Shown here: in pieces, positions 17,701-25,146 of the stretch
Layout of the letters: each line of letters opens with the position of its first letter
Position numbering within the stretch: the first letter of the stretch is position 1
Assembly: GCF_014652555.1 (NCBI RefSeq)
Contig: NZ_BMZA01000005.1
Coordinates: 139,322 to 203,321, forward strand
Direction of reading: 5' to 3'
Length of the DNA stretch: 64,000 nucleotides
Source of the DNA: Novosphingobium colocasiae
GTDB taxonomy: Bacteria > Pseudomonadota > Alphaproteobacteria > Sphingomonadales > Sphingomonadaceae
Translations under genes and position numbers: made by a program
The notes under the pieces: model-generated
Databases searched by the model: none
Seen by the model: the letters and a program-made list of their open reading frames with translations, nothing else
Told to the model about the DNA's origin: nothing

Positions 17701-18099
17701 CGCGATGTAGGGTATGGTCCCGAAAAGGGCGATGATGGTCACCAGCCGCGCCACGATCACGTCATGGCCAAAACGTGCAGCGATAAAGTCTGAAACGGTC
17801 GCGGCCTGCTCCTCCGCAACCGCCCGGGACAGGCTTCTGAGGAAGCGGGGCGCGACTATCAGCAGCAGTATCGGCCCAAGGTAGATGGGCAGATAGGACC
17901 AGCCGTCACGAACCGCGCTCCCCACGGCACCGTAGAAAGTCCAACTGGAACAGTAAACGCCGAGCGCCAGCGTGTAGGCGACATGTCGCATCCGGGGCGC
18001 TTTGCGCAACCGCTCGCTGCGCGCTTCGACCAACGCTGCTACGCTGAACAACAGCAGGATCAGCAACAACGCAAAAGTCGCGGCGAGATTGAGACTCAA
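14755..18099 (-). CDS. Hybrid sensor histidine kinase with N-terminal solute:sodium symporter domain, CrbS/MxtR-like
   Basis: 1114 residues. The first about 500 form a multi-helix SLC5/PutP-like transporter (VYCSSWTFYGAVGSAVRDGW near the N-terminus). A linker and a PAS domain follow (NVDAGISVVDAELNLVAWN), then a coiled coil, HisKA with H768 in SHDLLQPLHAARL, an HATPase domain (MQNLLTNALRYTPTG, DTGIGIP), and a C-terminal receiver with D1043 in LLLVDYQLD. Its relatives CrbS/MxtR sense acetate-type carbon and signal to a LuxR-type regulator. The regulator gene is convergent and overlaps the end here, an unusual arrangement for a pair. Confidence 0.92.
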   Translation of the reverse strand: MSLNLAATFALLLILLLFSVAALVEARSERLRKAPRMRHVAYTLALGVYCSSWTFYGAVGSAVRDGWSYLPIYLGPILLLIVAPRFLRSLSRAVAEEQAATVSDFIAARFGHDVIVARLVTIIALFGTIPYIALQFRSIGRAFSAVSGQNVSDTMMVVAAGLLAVFSILFAARRFELAGRSEGLLFAIGAESLIKIVAMLLVATLAISMLITAPDAALAQSREILSARFAPGHLSLDFAVIFLISVMAIVVLPRQFYMGLVEAQQTDDLVRSRFGLAAYLAAMAIVVLPIALAGSAFLSAGQMPDLYVLQLPTSVGRTAIVAIALIGGISAAASMVIVDSSALATMVSNDLIFPSILRSRQALADGAIGRQMLRVRRASIIAIIALSLAWAELVSARESLASIGLVAFAAMAQFTPHLILAVARPDRDPIPARASLAIGLMLWAYTLGLPPILPTALLDFLATGPFDPLRLFGIGQASPLVHGVVWSLGANLLAFALVSARGVTNGPLSLQLRANRKVSDLEGLLQLTASFVGEERAEREFPAVRNGVPIDRRSAKRAQQLIAGIVGTSSARSLVASALADGQMSLQDVARLLDKGGQSLRFSRQLLADTFENVDAGISVVDAELNLVAWNSRYEELFDYPPGMIRVGVPVADLIRHNAGRGDFGPGDAEHHVEKRLDHLRRRLAHSFERRRNDGRVIKTVGGPMSGGGYVMSFTDITSEARIREELQHTLDELEHRVAERTRELSEANRRLAKADREKTRFLAAASHDLLQPLHAARLFAAALDRDTQGPTRLLAHRVQSAIVAAEDLLRALLDISKLDAGGVNPRPEPVSLQDFLGDLCESFRPLAEEKALVLRLGPCPGAVHTDPALLRSVMQNLLTNALRYTPTGRILIGVRARGNEWRIDVIDTGIGIPEDRLGAIFGEFTRIGEIDVDGLGLGLALVERITRLLGGRIDVVSAPGKGSRFSLSLPKLHGSAPANPATSRQFHASVQQPLSVLVVDNDEAIVAATSALLEKLGHRPVPARTIAQAVAAHDGVDLLLVDYQLDHGEDGLSLIEAVRQQGSTRPALLITAENREDMRARAARLNVPILTKPVDPERLMQAIAQLSVTKIET

Positions 18100-18196
18100 T
18101 TTTCGATTTCCACTGGACGACCTCGAGCGAGGCTAGCCAAGAAAGGAGGGCAACACAAACAAGAGGTTCGCTGCCGGTAAAGGCGCATGCGGCTAT

Positions 18197-18232
18197 GAAA
18201 ACGAGGGGCAGCGACACGTGGTCGCTGCCCCT
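18197..18232 (-). terminator. Rho-independent terminator after the dioxygenase gene
   Basis: Arms AGGGGCAGCGAC (18204-18215) and its exact complement (18221-18232) enclose a five-base loop. On the minus strand the stem is followed by CGTTTTC. It lies 28 bases past the dioxygenase stop and would end the TonB receptor-permease-dioxygenase transcript. Confidence 0.8.
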
Positions 18233-18259
18233 GACGATTGTGGTGAAGCGCCCCGGCTC

Positions 18260-19213
18260 TCAGGCCGGCTGGAATTCGGTAGCCTTTTCCTTGCGCACCG
18301 TGCGGCTGCGGCGGCCGTCGATGCCGACCGGCACTTCGCCGCTGACGGTCGCGCGGCGCAGGGTGCGGCGCTGGAGGCCGAAGTCTGCTACGGCGCGGTG
18401 CTGGGTCGCCTGGTTGTCCCAGAACGCCACGTCGCCCGCCCGCCAGCGCCAGCGCACGACGTTCTCCGGCCGGGTGATGTGGTCCTGCAGGATCTGGAAC
18501 AGCCGCGCGGAATCCGCCTGGTTAAGGCCGACGAACTGCTTGACGAAGTGGCCGAGCAGCAGGCTGCGCTGGCCCGAGACCGGGTGGACGCGCACCACCG
18601 GGTGCTCGGTTTCATAGACGGTCGAGGCGAACACGTTCTTCTGGAAAAGCTGGCGCTCCTTCTCCGCTCCGTCGCCCTTGGGCGCATTCTGCAGCACTGC
18701 GGCATAGTCATAGAGGTTGGTGTGCACCGCCCACAGGTTGTTGACGAGCTGGCGCAGCGATTCCGGCAGGCCTTCGTAAGCGGTCTCGCCATTTGCCCAC
18801 TGCGTGTCGCCGCCCGCTTCGGGAATGGTGATGCCGCGCAGGATCGACGCTTTCGGGTAGGCATCGACAAAGGTTACATCGGTGTGCCAGCTCGATGCGG
18901 CATAGCCTTCCTTGCTGTCGAGTTCGAGCAAGTAGCGCGATCCTTCGGCGACCGGTACCGTGGGGTGCGCCACCGGATCGCCAAACAGCCCGGCGAAGCC
19001 TTCATGCCGCGCGTCGTCCAGTTCGTGCTGGTCGCGGAAGAACACTACCTTGTGGCGTACCACCGCATCCTTGATCGCCTGGACGGTCTCGGCATCAAGG
19101 TCGCCCGAGAGGGTGACGCCGCGGATTTCGGCACCGATGGTGCCGGTCACGGGGACGATGTCCAGCGGGGAGTGGGGATCGCGGGCATTGGCGTAAGTGG
19201 TAATCGCATTCAT
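18260..19213 (-). CDS. TauD/TfdA-family Fe(II)/2-oxoglutarate dioxygenase (taurine or alkylsulfate type)
   Basis: 317 residues from the ATG at 19213, which has AGGAG eight bases upstream; another ATG at 19219 is too close to that site. The iron-binding triad is H110 and D112 in SSWHTDVTF and H272 in ATQHRAVADF. R287 sits 15 residues later as in TauD, where it holds 2-oxoglutarate. TauD frees sulfite from taurine; AtsK acts on alkylsulfate esters. The neighbouring sulfatase genes make a sulfur-scavenging role likely, with the ester-cleaving type more probable. It is the last gene of the operon. Confidence 0.88.
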   Translation of the reverse strand: MNAITTYANARDPHSPLDIVPVTGTIGAEIRGVTLSGDLDAETVQAIKDAVVRHKVVFFRDQHELDDARHEGFAGLFGDPVAHPTVPVAEGSRYLLELDSKEGYAASSWHTDVTFVDAYPKASILRGITIPEAGGDTQWANGETAYEGLPESLRQLVNNLWAVHTNLYDYAAVLQNAPKGDGAEKERQLFQKNVFASTVYETEHPVVRVHPVSGQRSLLLGHFVKQFVGLNQADSARLFQILQDHITRPENVVRWRWRAGDVAFWDNQATQHRAVADFGLQRRTLRRATVSGEVPVGIDGRRSRTVRKEKATEFQPA

Positions 19214-19254
19214 GGTCATTTCTCCTGTGTGGGCGGTGGGAGCTGGAGGGACGG

Positions 19255-20652
19255 TCACTCGGCCGGGGTGGCCGAAGCGTGGGCGAAGACGTCGTCGCGC
19301 GCGCGCAGTTGCCGCCGGATCTCGGCATGGCGTTCGGCGTTGAGCGGGAACCCGAAGACACAGATGGCGGCCAGCGTGTGGGCCAGCGCCGGGCCCAGGC
19401 CGAACACCAGCACCAGCGCCTGCAGCGCGTCCGGCGTGTTCCGGGCGGCGGCGGGATCGAACCCGAAGGCGGCGACCAGCGGCAGCGCGATGCCCACCGC
19501 GATCGCTCCGCCCAGCTTCTGCGAGACGCTGAACACCGAATAGTACAGGCCCACGCGCTCCTCGCCGGTGGCGGATCGGTGCAGATCGGCAACGTCGGCG
19601 ACGATCGAGCGCAGCAGCAGGTTGCCCGAGCCTTGCGACAGACCCTGGAGGAAGGCGAGCAGCAGCAGCAGCCAGAACCGGTCCGGCGTCAGGAATACGA
19701 GGCCGAAGTTGATCGCGGCCTGCACCAGTTCGGCCAGCACGGCGGCGCGGCCCTTGCCGAGCGCGGTGCCGATCCGCTGCCAGATCGGGCCGGCAAGGAT
19801 GCCGAACGAATACTGGAACAGGAAGAAGCCGGCAGCCCACTCGGGTTTGCCGAAGTATATGGTGACCACGAACAGCAGCAGCGCGGTGCGCACGCCCTGG
19901 CCGGCGGTGACGGCGGTGTCGGACGCGAGCACGCGCAGCAGCAGGCGGTTTCCGAACACGGCGTGCAAGGCATCGCGCAGGGCGAGCGGCGTCCTTGCGG
20001 AGACGGCCGGCCGGTCTTGCTCCGATGTGAGCGTCAGCAGCAACCCGGGAATGCCGACGGCAAGGACCAGCGCGCCGAAAAGGTGCAGGCGCAATGGGCC
20101 ATCGTTCGGGCGAAGCTGGTCGGCCACGGCGGGCAGGAGCAAAGTGAGCACCAGCGCACACGAGCTCAGCAAAGTGAACGTCGAAGCGATGCGGGTGCGC
20201 TCGTTGTAATCCTCGCTGATCTCGCCCGACCAGGCCAGCAGCGCGGTGAGGATCGAGGATGCGCCCACGTAGTAGAGCAGGGCACCTGTCGCGATCCACG
20301 GCACCGCCACCTCGGCGGGCGGGAAGAACAGCATCGTCGCGCCGGACAGGAAAGCTACCGCTCCGCCGGCGATCCACGGCCGCCGACGCCCGAACCGGCT
20401 GGCGGTGCGATCGCTCAGCGCGCCGATCACCGGGTCGAGCAGCGAGTTGAGCACCTGCCCCACCAGGAACACCAGACCCAGCGTGGTTAGCGGGACGTGG
20501 TAGTCCTTGGCCAGGATTGCCGGCACGTAGGCCATGACCGGCTGAGCCGCAGCGATGACGGGGATGGCCACGGCGGAGAAGCGCAGCAGCCTGGCACTGC
20601 TCAGCCGGCGCGCCGGCAGCGCTCCATACATCGTCCGGGGATCGTGCAGCAT
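19255..20652 (-). CDS. GPH/MelB-type MFS permease
   Basis: 465 residues with about twelve membrane segments. The melibiose-permease signature is clear: LDPVIGALSDRTASRFGRRRPW in the first loop (broken: 20390-20460). Members carry glycosides, pentosides, hexuronides and related compounds. It lies 34 bases after the TonB receptor stop and 41 bases before the dioxygenase start on the same strand, so the three probably move one substrate inward. The substrate is inferred to be a sulfated or sulfonated compound from context only. Confidence 0.87.
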   Translation of the reverse strand: MLHDPRTMYGALPARRLSSARLLRFSAVAIPVIAAAQPVMAYVPAILAKDYHVPLTTLGLVFLVGQVLNSLLDPVIGALSDRTASRFGRRRPWIAGGAVAFLSGATMLFFPPAEVAVPWIATGALLYYVGASSILTALLAWSGEISEDYNERTRIASTFTLLSSCALVLTLLLPAVADQLRPNDGPLRLHLFGALVLAVGIPGLLLTLTSEQDRPAVSARTPLALRDALHAVFGNRLLLRVLASDTAVTAGQGVRTALLLFVVTIYFGKPEWAAGFFLFQYSFGILAGPIWQRIGTALGKGRAAVLAELVQAAINFGLVFLTPDRFWLLLLLAFLQGLSQGSGNLLLRSIVADVADLHRSATGEERVGLYYSVFSVSQKLGGAIAVGIALPLVAAFGFDPAAARNTPDALQALVLVFGLGPALAHTLAAICVFGFPLNAERHAEIRRQLRARDDVFAHASATPAE

Positions 20653-20686
20653 GTTCGTGCTCCTGGAGGGAGGTGCGGAAGCGGGT

Positions 20687-23092
20687 TCAGAACTTGGTGC
20701 GCAAAGTGGCGCCGATGGTGCGCGGCTCGCCCACCTGCCCGGTCACGACGCCCGTCGCGGCAGCCGACAGCGAGAGGAAATAGTCCTTGTCGAGCAGATT
20801 TTTGGCCCAGAGCGAGACGTCCCACAGCCCGTCGTCGGTCTTCAGGCCGACGCGCGCGTTGAGCAGGCCGAAGCTCGCGACTTCGGCCCAGGCCGAGTTG
20901 CTGGACGAGGTGTTGAAGTGGCCGCGCCACGACCAGTCGGCGTGGGCATAGACACCCACCTCCTTGCCGCCGAGGTTGACCAGCGGCGCGCTGGCGTCCG
21001 CGCCAAGGCTATAGGCGAACTTGGGCACGCCGGGCAGTTGCTCGCCGGACAGGTTGTTGGCGAGGATGCCGTGCAGTTCCGGAGCCACCGGGGCATTGGT
21101 GTACGTCACGTATTTCGCGTCGGTGTAGCTGGCCGAGGCGTAGACCGAGAAGGCGTCGCTGGGTGCGAAACGGAAGTCTCCCTCCACCCCGCGCGAGCGC
21201 ACCTTGGGGATATTGGCAATATACTGGCGCACGACCGCAGTGTTCGCCGGGTCCACGTCCGTGATCGCGGTCTGATAGTCGCTGATTTCGGTCCAGAATG
21301 CTGCAGCGTTGAAGGTGGCGCGGCGATCGAGGAACTGGCTCTTGAGGCCGAGTTCGAACGAATCCACCTTTTCCGGGCGAACCGTCGGATCGGTGATGCT
21401 GGCGGGAAGCTGCGTCAGGTTGAGACCGCCCGACTTGTTGCCGCGCGCGTAAGTGCCATAGATCAGCGCGTCCGGACCCACCTTCCATGCCAGCGAGAGG
21501 AGGCCCGACAGGCTGTTGTCCCTGAAGCTGGTCTCGTATCGCGGCACGACCTTGTTGAAATTGGCCCGAGTGCCGAGGATCGCCGCTTGGGTTTCGGCCG
21601 AAAAACCGGAAATATCGGCCGCTCCGGCCACCCATTGTTCAAAGCTGCCCTTCTTTTCCTCGTGGGTGAAGCGCATGCCGGCGGTCAGGGTCAGGCTTGG
21701 GGTGATGTGCCAGTCGGTCTGGCCGAAGGCGGCGACCGTCTTGGTCTGCGGCTCGGAGTAGGAGTTGACCTCATACCCGTTGAGAGCAGCGTTGGTCACC
21801 GGGGTCGATGCAGCGAGGAACCAGGTCGGTGCGGCCGAACCGTAACCGGTTGCACCATAACCGCGCACGGTCTGCCAGAAGTAATAGGCACCTACCACGT
21901 AATCGAACGTGCGGTTGCCCTTGGAGGCGAGGCGGATTTCCTGGCTGAACTGGCGCTGGCGATTGGCTTGCTGGGCTTTCACGACCACCGGCAGCGATGT
22001 GCTGTCGCCGTCGTTGGCGGGATCCCAGTCCCACCAGCGATAGGCGCTGATCGCGGTCAGCGCGGCGCTGCCCAGATCCCAGTCGAGCTGGCCCGAAACG
22101 CCATAGCCCGCCATGTTGGCCTGATAGTGGCTGTTCGCTTCGCCCACGCGGTCGAAGGCGTTGAAATCGGGCAGAGTATATCCTGGAAAGTGCGCGGCGC
22201 GGATCGCGAAGCTGCCCGGGATGGTGACGCCGTCCGCGTAAGTGGTGTGGTTGGCGACGAACAGGTTCATCACGTTATGCTGCTTCTGGCGGGAGTAGTC
22301 GCCGATGATCCGGATCGAAACGTCGCTGTTGGGCGTGAACAGCAACTGGCCGCGGACCGACTTGTTGAGATAGTCCTGCGCGCGCGTGCCGGTGGTCTTG
22401 TTGACGGTGAACCCGTCGTTCTCACTCAACGCGGCGGACAGGCGCACCGCCAGCAGATCCGGCACGATCCCGGTGCTGGCCGAAGCGCGGATCTGGTGGA
22501 ACCCGTAGCTGCCGATGCTCGTTTCGGCGGAGAATTCGGGGTCGAAGCTGGGCTTGCGGCTGGTGATGTTGATGACGCCCGACGTCGTGTTTTTGCCGAA
22601 CAGCGTGCCTTGCGGTCCGCGCAGGACCTCGATGCTGTCCAGATCGACGAGGTCGAACTGCGACAGGCCGACGCGGCCGTAATAGACGTTGTCGATGTAG
22701 AACCCGACGCCGTTCTCCAGACCATCGTTGGTGAGGGCGACGTTGGAGCCAAGGCCACGGATGTTGATGTTGGTGTTGCGCGGGTTGAAGCTGAACACCT
22801 GCAGGCTGGGGACCTGCTGCTGGATCTGGCCCAGAGTGAAATCGCCGCGCTTTTCGAGCGAATCGGCGCTGACCACGGATACCGCCAGCGGAATGTCCTG
22901 GACATTCTCATCGCGGCGGCGCGAACCGGTGACCACGATCGACTCCGAGCTTTCCTCGGCGTCGGGTGCGACGCTGACGGATGCCGAGGATGCAGCAATG
23001 TCCTGCGCGAAGGCGGGTGCGCCTGCCAGCAGCGCGATCGCGCTGGCCGAAGCGTGAAGGGCGACGGAAACGGGTTTGAAAGCGGTCTTCAT
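20687..23092 (-). CDS. TonB-dependent outer-membrane receptor
   Basis: 801 residues with a signal peptide (about 1-30, ending AFAQD) and a TonB box (ESIVVTGSRR). The plug domain (about 50-165) contains IQQQVPSLQVFSFNPRNTNI and VLRGPQGTLFGKNTTSGVIN. A 22-strand-type barrel follows and ends in the typical C-terminal Phe (TLRTKF). It is the first gene of the operon with the GPH permease and dioxygenase and should import a bulky or scarce substrate with TonB energy. A long leader region with a short Met-rich ORF precedes it. Confidence 0.92.
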   Translation of the reverse strand: MKTAFKPVSVALHASASAIALLAGAPAFAQDIAASSASVSVAPDAEESSESIVVTGSRRRDENVQDIPLAVSVVSADSLEKRGDFTLGQIQQQVPSLQVFSFNPRNTNINIRGLGSNVALTNDGLENGVGFYIDNVYYGRVGLSQFDLVDLDSIEVLRGPQGTLFGKNTTSGVINITSRKPSFDPEFSAETSIGSYGFHQIRASASTGIVPDLLAVRLSAALSENDGFTVNKTTGTRAQDYLNKSVRGQLLFTPNSDVSIRIIGDYSRQKQHNVMNLFVANHTTYADGVTIPGSFAIRAAHFPGYTLPDFNAFDRVGEANSHYQANMAGYGVSGQLDWDLGSAALTAISAYRWWDWDPANDGDSTSLPVVVKAQQANRQRQFSQEIRLASKGNRTFDYVVGAYYFWQTVRGYGATGYGSAAPTWFLAASTPVTNAALNGYEVNSYSEPQTKTVAAFGQTDWHITPSLTLTAGMRFTHEEKKGSFEQWVAGAADISGFSAETQAAILGTRANFNKVVPRYETSFRDNSLSGLLSLAWKVGPDALIYGTYARGNKSGGLNLTQLPASITDPTVRPEKVDSFELGLKSQFLDRRATFNAAAFWTEISDYQTAITDVDPANTAVVRQYIANIPKVRSRGVEGDFRFAPSDAFSVYASASYTDAKYVTYTNAPVAPELHGILANNLSGEQLPGVPKFAYSLGADASAPLVNLGGKEVGVYAHADWSWRGHFNTSSSNSAWAEVASFGLLNARVGLKTDDGLWDVSLWAKNLLDKDYFLSLSAAATGVVTGQVGEPRTIGATLRTKF

Positions 23093-23367
23093 TGTTTGAT
23101 CCCTGGAACCTTGTGGTTGTGTGCCTTGCCGGGCCCGGCGCGGTGCCGTGGCAACGGGAGACGCGGGGCGTCCCTCGCTGACCCAATCGGGCGCGATGAC
23201 CTGCGGCAGCCGCGCGTGGACCGGTCCTGCGGGCGGTCCCGCAGACTAGGCTGGCATGGCGATCCCGCTGCGCGCGGACGGCAGGCGGGGTTTCGGTGTG
23301 GTGGGTCGGCCGGGCGTTGATCGCGCCTCCATCCAGGAAGGCTGACCACCCGGTCCGGCAAATGCGC

Positions 23368-23397
23368 TCAGCGGCGCGTCATGGTCATTCGCATCAT
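23368..23397 (-). CDS. Possible Met-rich leader peptide, nine residues
   Basis: Reads MMRMTMTRR and stop, with AGGTGAC directly before the ATG at 23397. Four of nine residues are Met. It lies about 275 bases upstream of the TonB receptor start on the same strand. Short ORFs rich in one amino acid can control downstream expression by translation rate. In a locus for sulfur scavenging, a Met-rich ORF would fit sensing of sulfur amino acids. No clear attenuator hairpin with a U-run was found, so function is uncertain. Confidence 0.35.
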   Translation of the reverse strand: MMRMTMTRR

Positions 23398-23564
23398 GTC
23401 ACCTCTGTTGTTGAGGGGAACACGAGGCCTGGCGCTGTCGCCCCAGCATCGCGCGCTTTAGCGGTTGTTTACGCGGAGCAAGCTGCTTCCCGGTCAAATG
23501 CCGCGGTCCAGGAACCCTTGAAACTCGCGGGGCGACCTGGACGCCGCTCCCGCTTGGGATAATG

Positions 23565-23595
23565 TCTACTTATTTAGTTGAAATTCGTTCGTCAA
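23565..23595 (-). promoter_or_regulatory. Candidate promoter of the TonB receptor operon with shared 17-nt motif
   Basis: On the minus strand TTGACG (23590-23595) and TAAGTA (23567-23572) are separated by 17 bases. The plus-strand motif TCTACTTATTTAGTTGA (23565-23581) covers the -10 region. It matches 13 of 17 bases of a motif at 24947-24963 in the maturase-sulfatase gap. Confidence 0.4.
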
Positions 23596-23627
23596 GAATA
23601 GGTTTCCTTTCCGACCCGTCAGCCGGG

Positions 23628-24863
23628 CTATTGCGGCGCGCGCATCGTCGAGACTACGGCCGGATCGCGGCCATCGCGGATCGCTGTCGCGAGCGCCGCG
23701 ATCCACGGCGTCACCGAGCCGAGATAATGCGTATAGCCTGCGCAGAGATAATTGAGGCCGGCTTCGCCATCCTCGCTCTGCGTGAAACGGTGCTTGGGGC
23801 AGCCGCCCCAGCAGCCCTTGAGCCATGGGCAGCGACGGCATTGCGCGGGGAGCGTGGTGGACTTGGCCTTGCCGAACTCACGCGCCGCGGTCGAATCGAC
23901 CATCGATGCCAGCGAATCGTTCACAAGGTTGCCCAGCTTGTATTCGGGATAAGCGAAGTGATCGCAGTTGAAGACGCTGCCGTCATGCTCGGCGATCAGG
24001 GCCCGGCCGCATTCGGGCTGGTGGTGGCAGACGACGCCCGGCGCGCCCATGAACGCGGCGAGCGTCCATTCAAAGTTCATCACGAACACCCGGCCGATAT
24101 CGTTTCTGCGCCACTCCTCGAAGACGGTAGCCAGGAACACGCCCCAATCGCGCGGTGCCACCGAGAACTCGGCCAGCGCCGCATCGGCATCGCGGCCGGG
24201 GCCGTTGAGCTCGAAACCGCGCGCCTTGTCCCCCGCCCCGGCGAGGCGTTCGACGACGGGGGTGAACTGGATGAACTGCAGCCCTGCAGCCTTGAGGAAG
24301 CGATAGACCTCGAGCGCGTGGTGGGCGCTATGGGCATCGACGCAGGCAAGCGCGTTGGTTTCCACGCCATGCCGCTGCAGCCGTTCGAGCGCCCGCATGA
24401 CCAGCGCGTGCGAGGGGTTGCCGTTGGCATAGCGGCGATAGCGGTCATGGACGAAGGCGGGACCGTCGAGGCTCAACCCGACAAGAAAGCGATGGTCGGC
24501 AAGGAAACGGGCCCAATCGTCATCGATCAGCGTACCGTTGGTCTGGAAGCTGTTCTCGATGGTTCGACCCGCGCCATGACGTTTTTGCAGATCGACCGCC
24601 CGGGCATAGAAGTCGAGCCCCAGCAGTGTCGGTTCGCCCCCCTGCCAGGTAAACTGTACCGGCGCGCCGGCAGGAGTGGCGGCGATCGTCTGGCGAACAT
24701 AGGCCTCCAGCACTTCGGGGGACATCCGGCGGGTCTGCTTGCGATCAAACAGCGCTTCCTTGTCGAGATAGAAGCAATAGGCGCAGTCTAGATTGCAGGC
24801 GGGGCCGCTGGGCTTGGCCATGAGATGAAACGGCAGGGCGGCGGCCTGATCGGGCGAAGGCAT
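23628..24863 (-). CDS. Radical-SAM anaerobic-type sulfatase-maturating enzyme (anSME)
   Basis: 411 residues from the ATG at 24863, which has AGGA five bases upstream; an ATG at 24875 is also possible. The radical-SAM cluster motif is C23-x3-C27-x2-C30 (ACNLDCAYCFY). The family's FTWQGGEPTLLG and SFQTNGTLI follow, and the SPASM region near the C-terminus carries the cysteines for two more iron-sulfur clusters (CRRCPWLKGCWGGCPKHRF). These enzymes oxidise the active-site Cys or Ser of sulfatases to formylglycine. It is divergent from a Cys-type sulfatase, its likely client. Confidence 0.93.
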   Translation of the reverse strand: MPSPDQAAALPFHLMAKPSGPACNLDCAYCFYLDKEALFDRKQTRRMSPEVLEAYVRQTIAATPAGAPVQFTWQGGEPTLLGLDFYARAVDLQKRHGAGRTIENSFQTNGTLIDDDWARFLADHRFLVGLSLDGPAFVHDRYRRYANGNPSHALVMRALERLQRHGVETNALACVDAHSAHHALEVYRFLKAAGLQFIQFTPVVERLAGAGDKARGFELNGPGRDADAALAEFSVAPRDWGVFLATVFEEWRRNDIGRVFVMNFEWTLAAFMGAPGVVCHHQPECGRALIAEHDGSVFNCDHFAYPEYKLGNLVNDSLASMVDSTAAREFGKAKSTTLPAQCRRCPWLKGCWGGCPKHRFTQSEDGEAGLNYLCAGYTHYLGSVTPWIAALATAIRDGRDPAVVSTMRAPQ

Positions 24864-24932
24864 CGTGGTCCTCATTCGTGAACGTGCGGGGGGCGTGTGA
24901 TGCGCGGACCTCGTGAGGACAGGTCGGACCGC

Positions 24933-24963
24933 TTGACAGCATATTCTCTATCGATGTAGTTGA
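24933..24963 (+). promoter_or_regulatory. Candidate sulfatase promoter with the shared 17-nt motif
   Basis: TTGACA (24933-24938) and TGTAGT (24955-24960) are 16 bases apart in the plus direction. TCTATCGATGTAGTTGA (24947-24963) covers the -10 and matches 13 of 17 bases of the motif at 23565-23581. The region is divergent, so it may also serve the maturase gene. Confidence 0.4.
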
Positions 24964-25146
24964 GTTTTGTCGAGCCTCCTGGCTCCAGCCCACGCAAACA
25001 TCGCGCGGCTGCGGACATCCCAAGGCGACCGCGCCCGGGTTCTCATCTTTCATCATCCGGCCATGCGGCCGCGCCCGAACCCGCCCGCATGGGCGGGCCG
25101 CAAGCGCGTCGGCTTCGTCCGGTGCACTTATCCTGGGGGATTTCCC

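Larger units (their letters stand above)
23093..23627. other. Long leader region of the TonB receptor operon
   Basis: 535 bases with no full gene. It contains a Met-rich nine-residue ORF (23368-23397), a small hairpin (CTGCGGG at 23227-23233 with CCCGCAG at 23238-23244) without a U-run, and a possible minus-strand promoter near 23567-23595. Longer open frames here are Arg/Pro-rich and unconvincing. If the promoter is right, the receptor mRNA has a leader of about 470 bases. Confidence 0.5.

Noticed and set aside
20555..23320. 921-codon plus-strand frame opposite the TonB receptor
   Set aside because: The receptor on the other strand has a signal peptide, plug and barrel; the plus frame has biased composition and no known domain.
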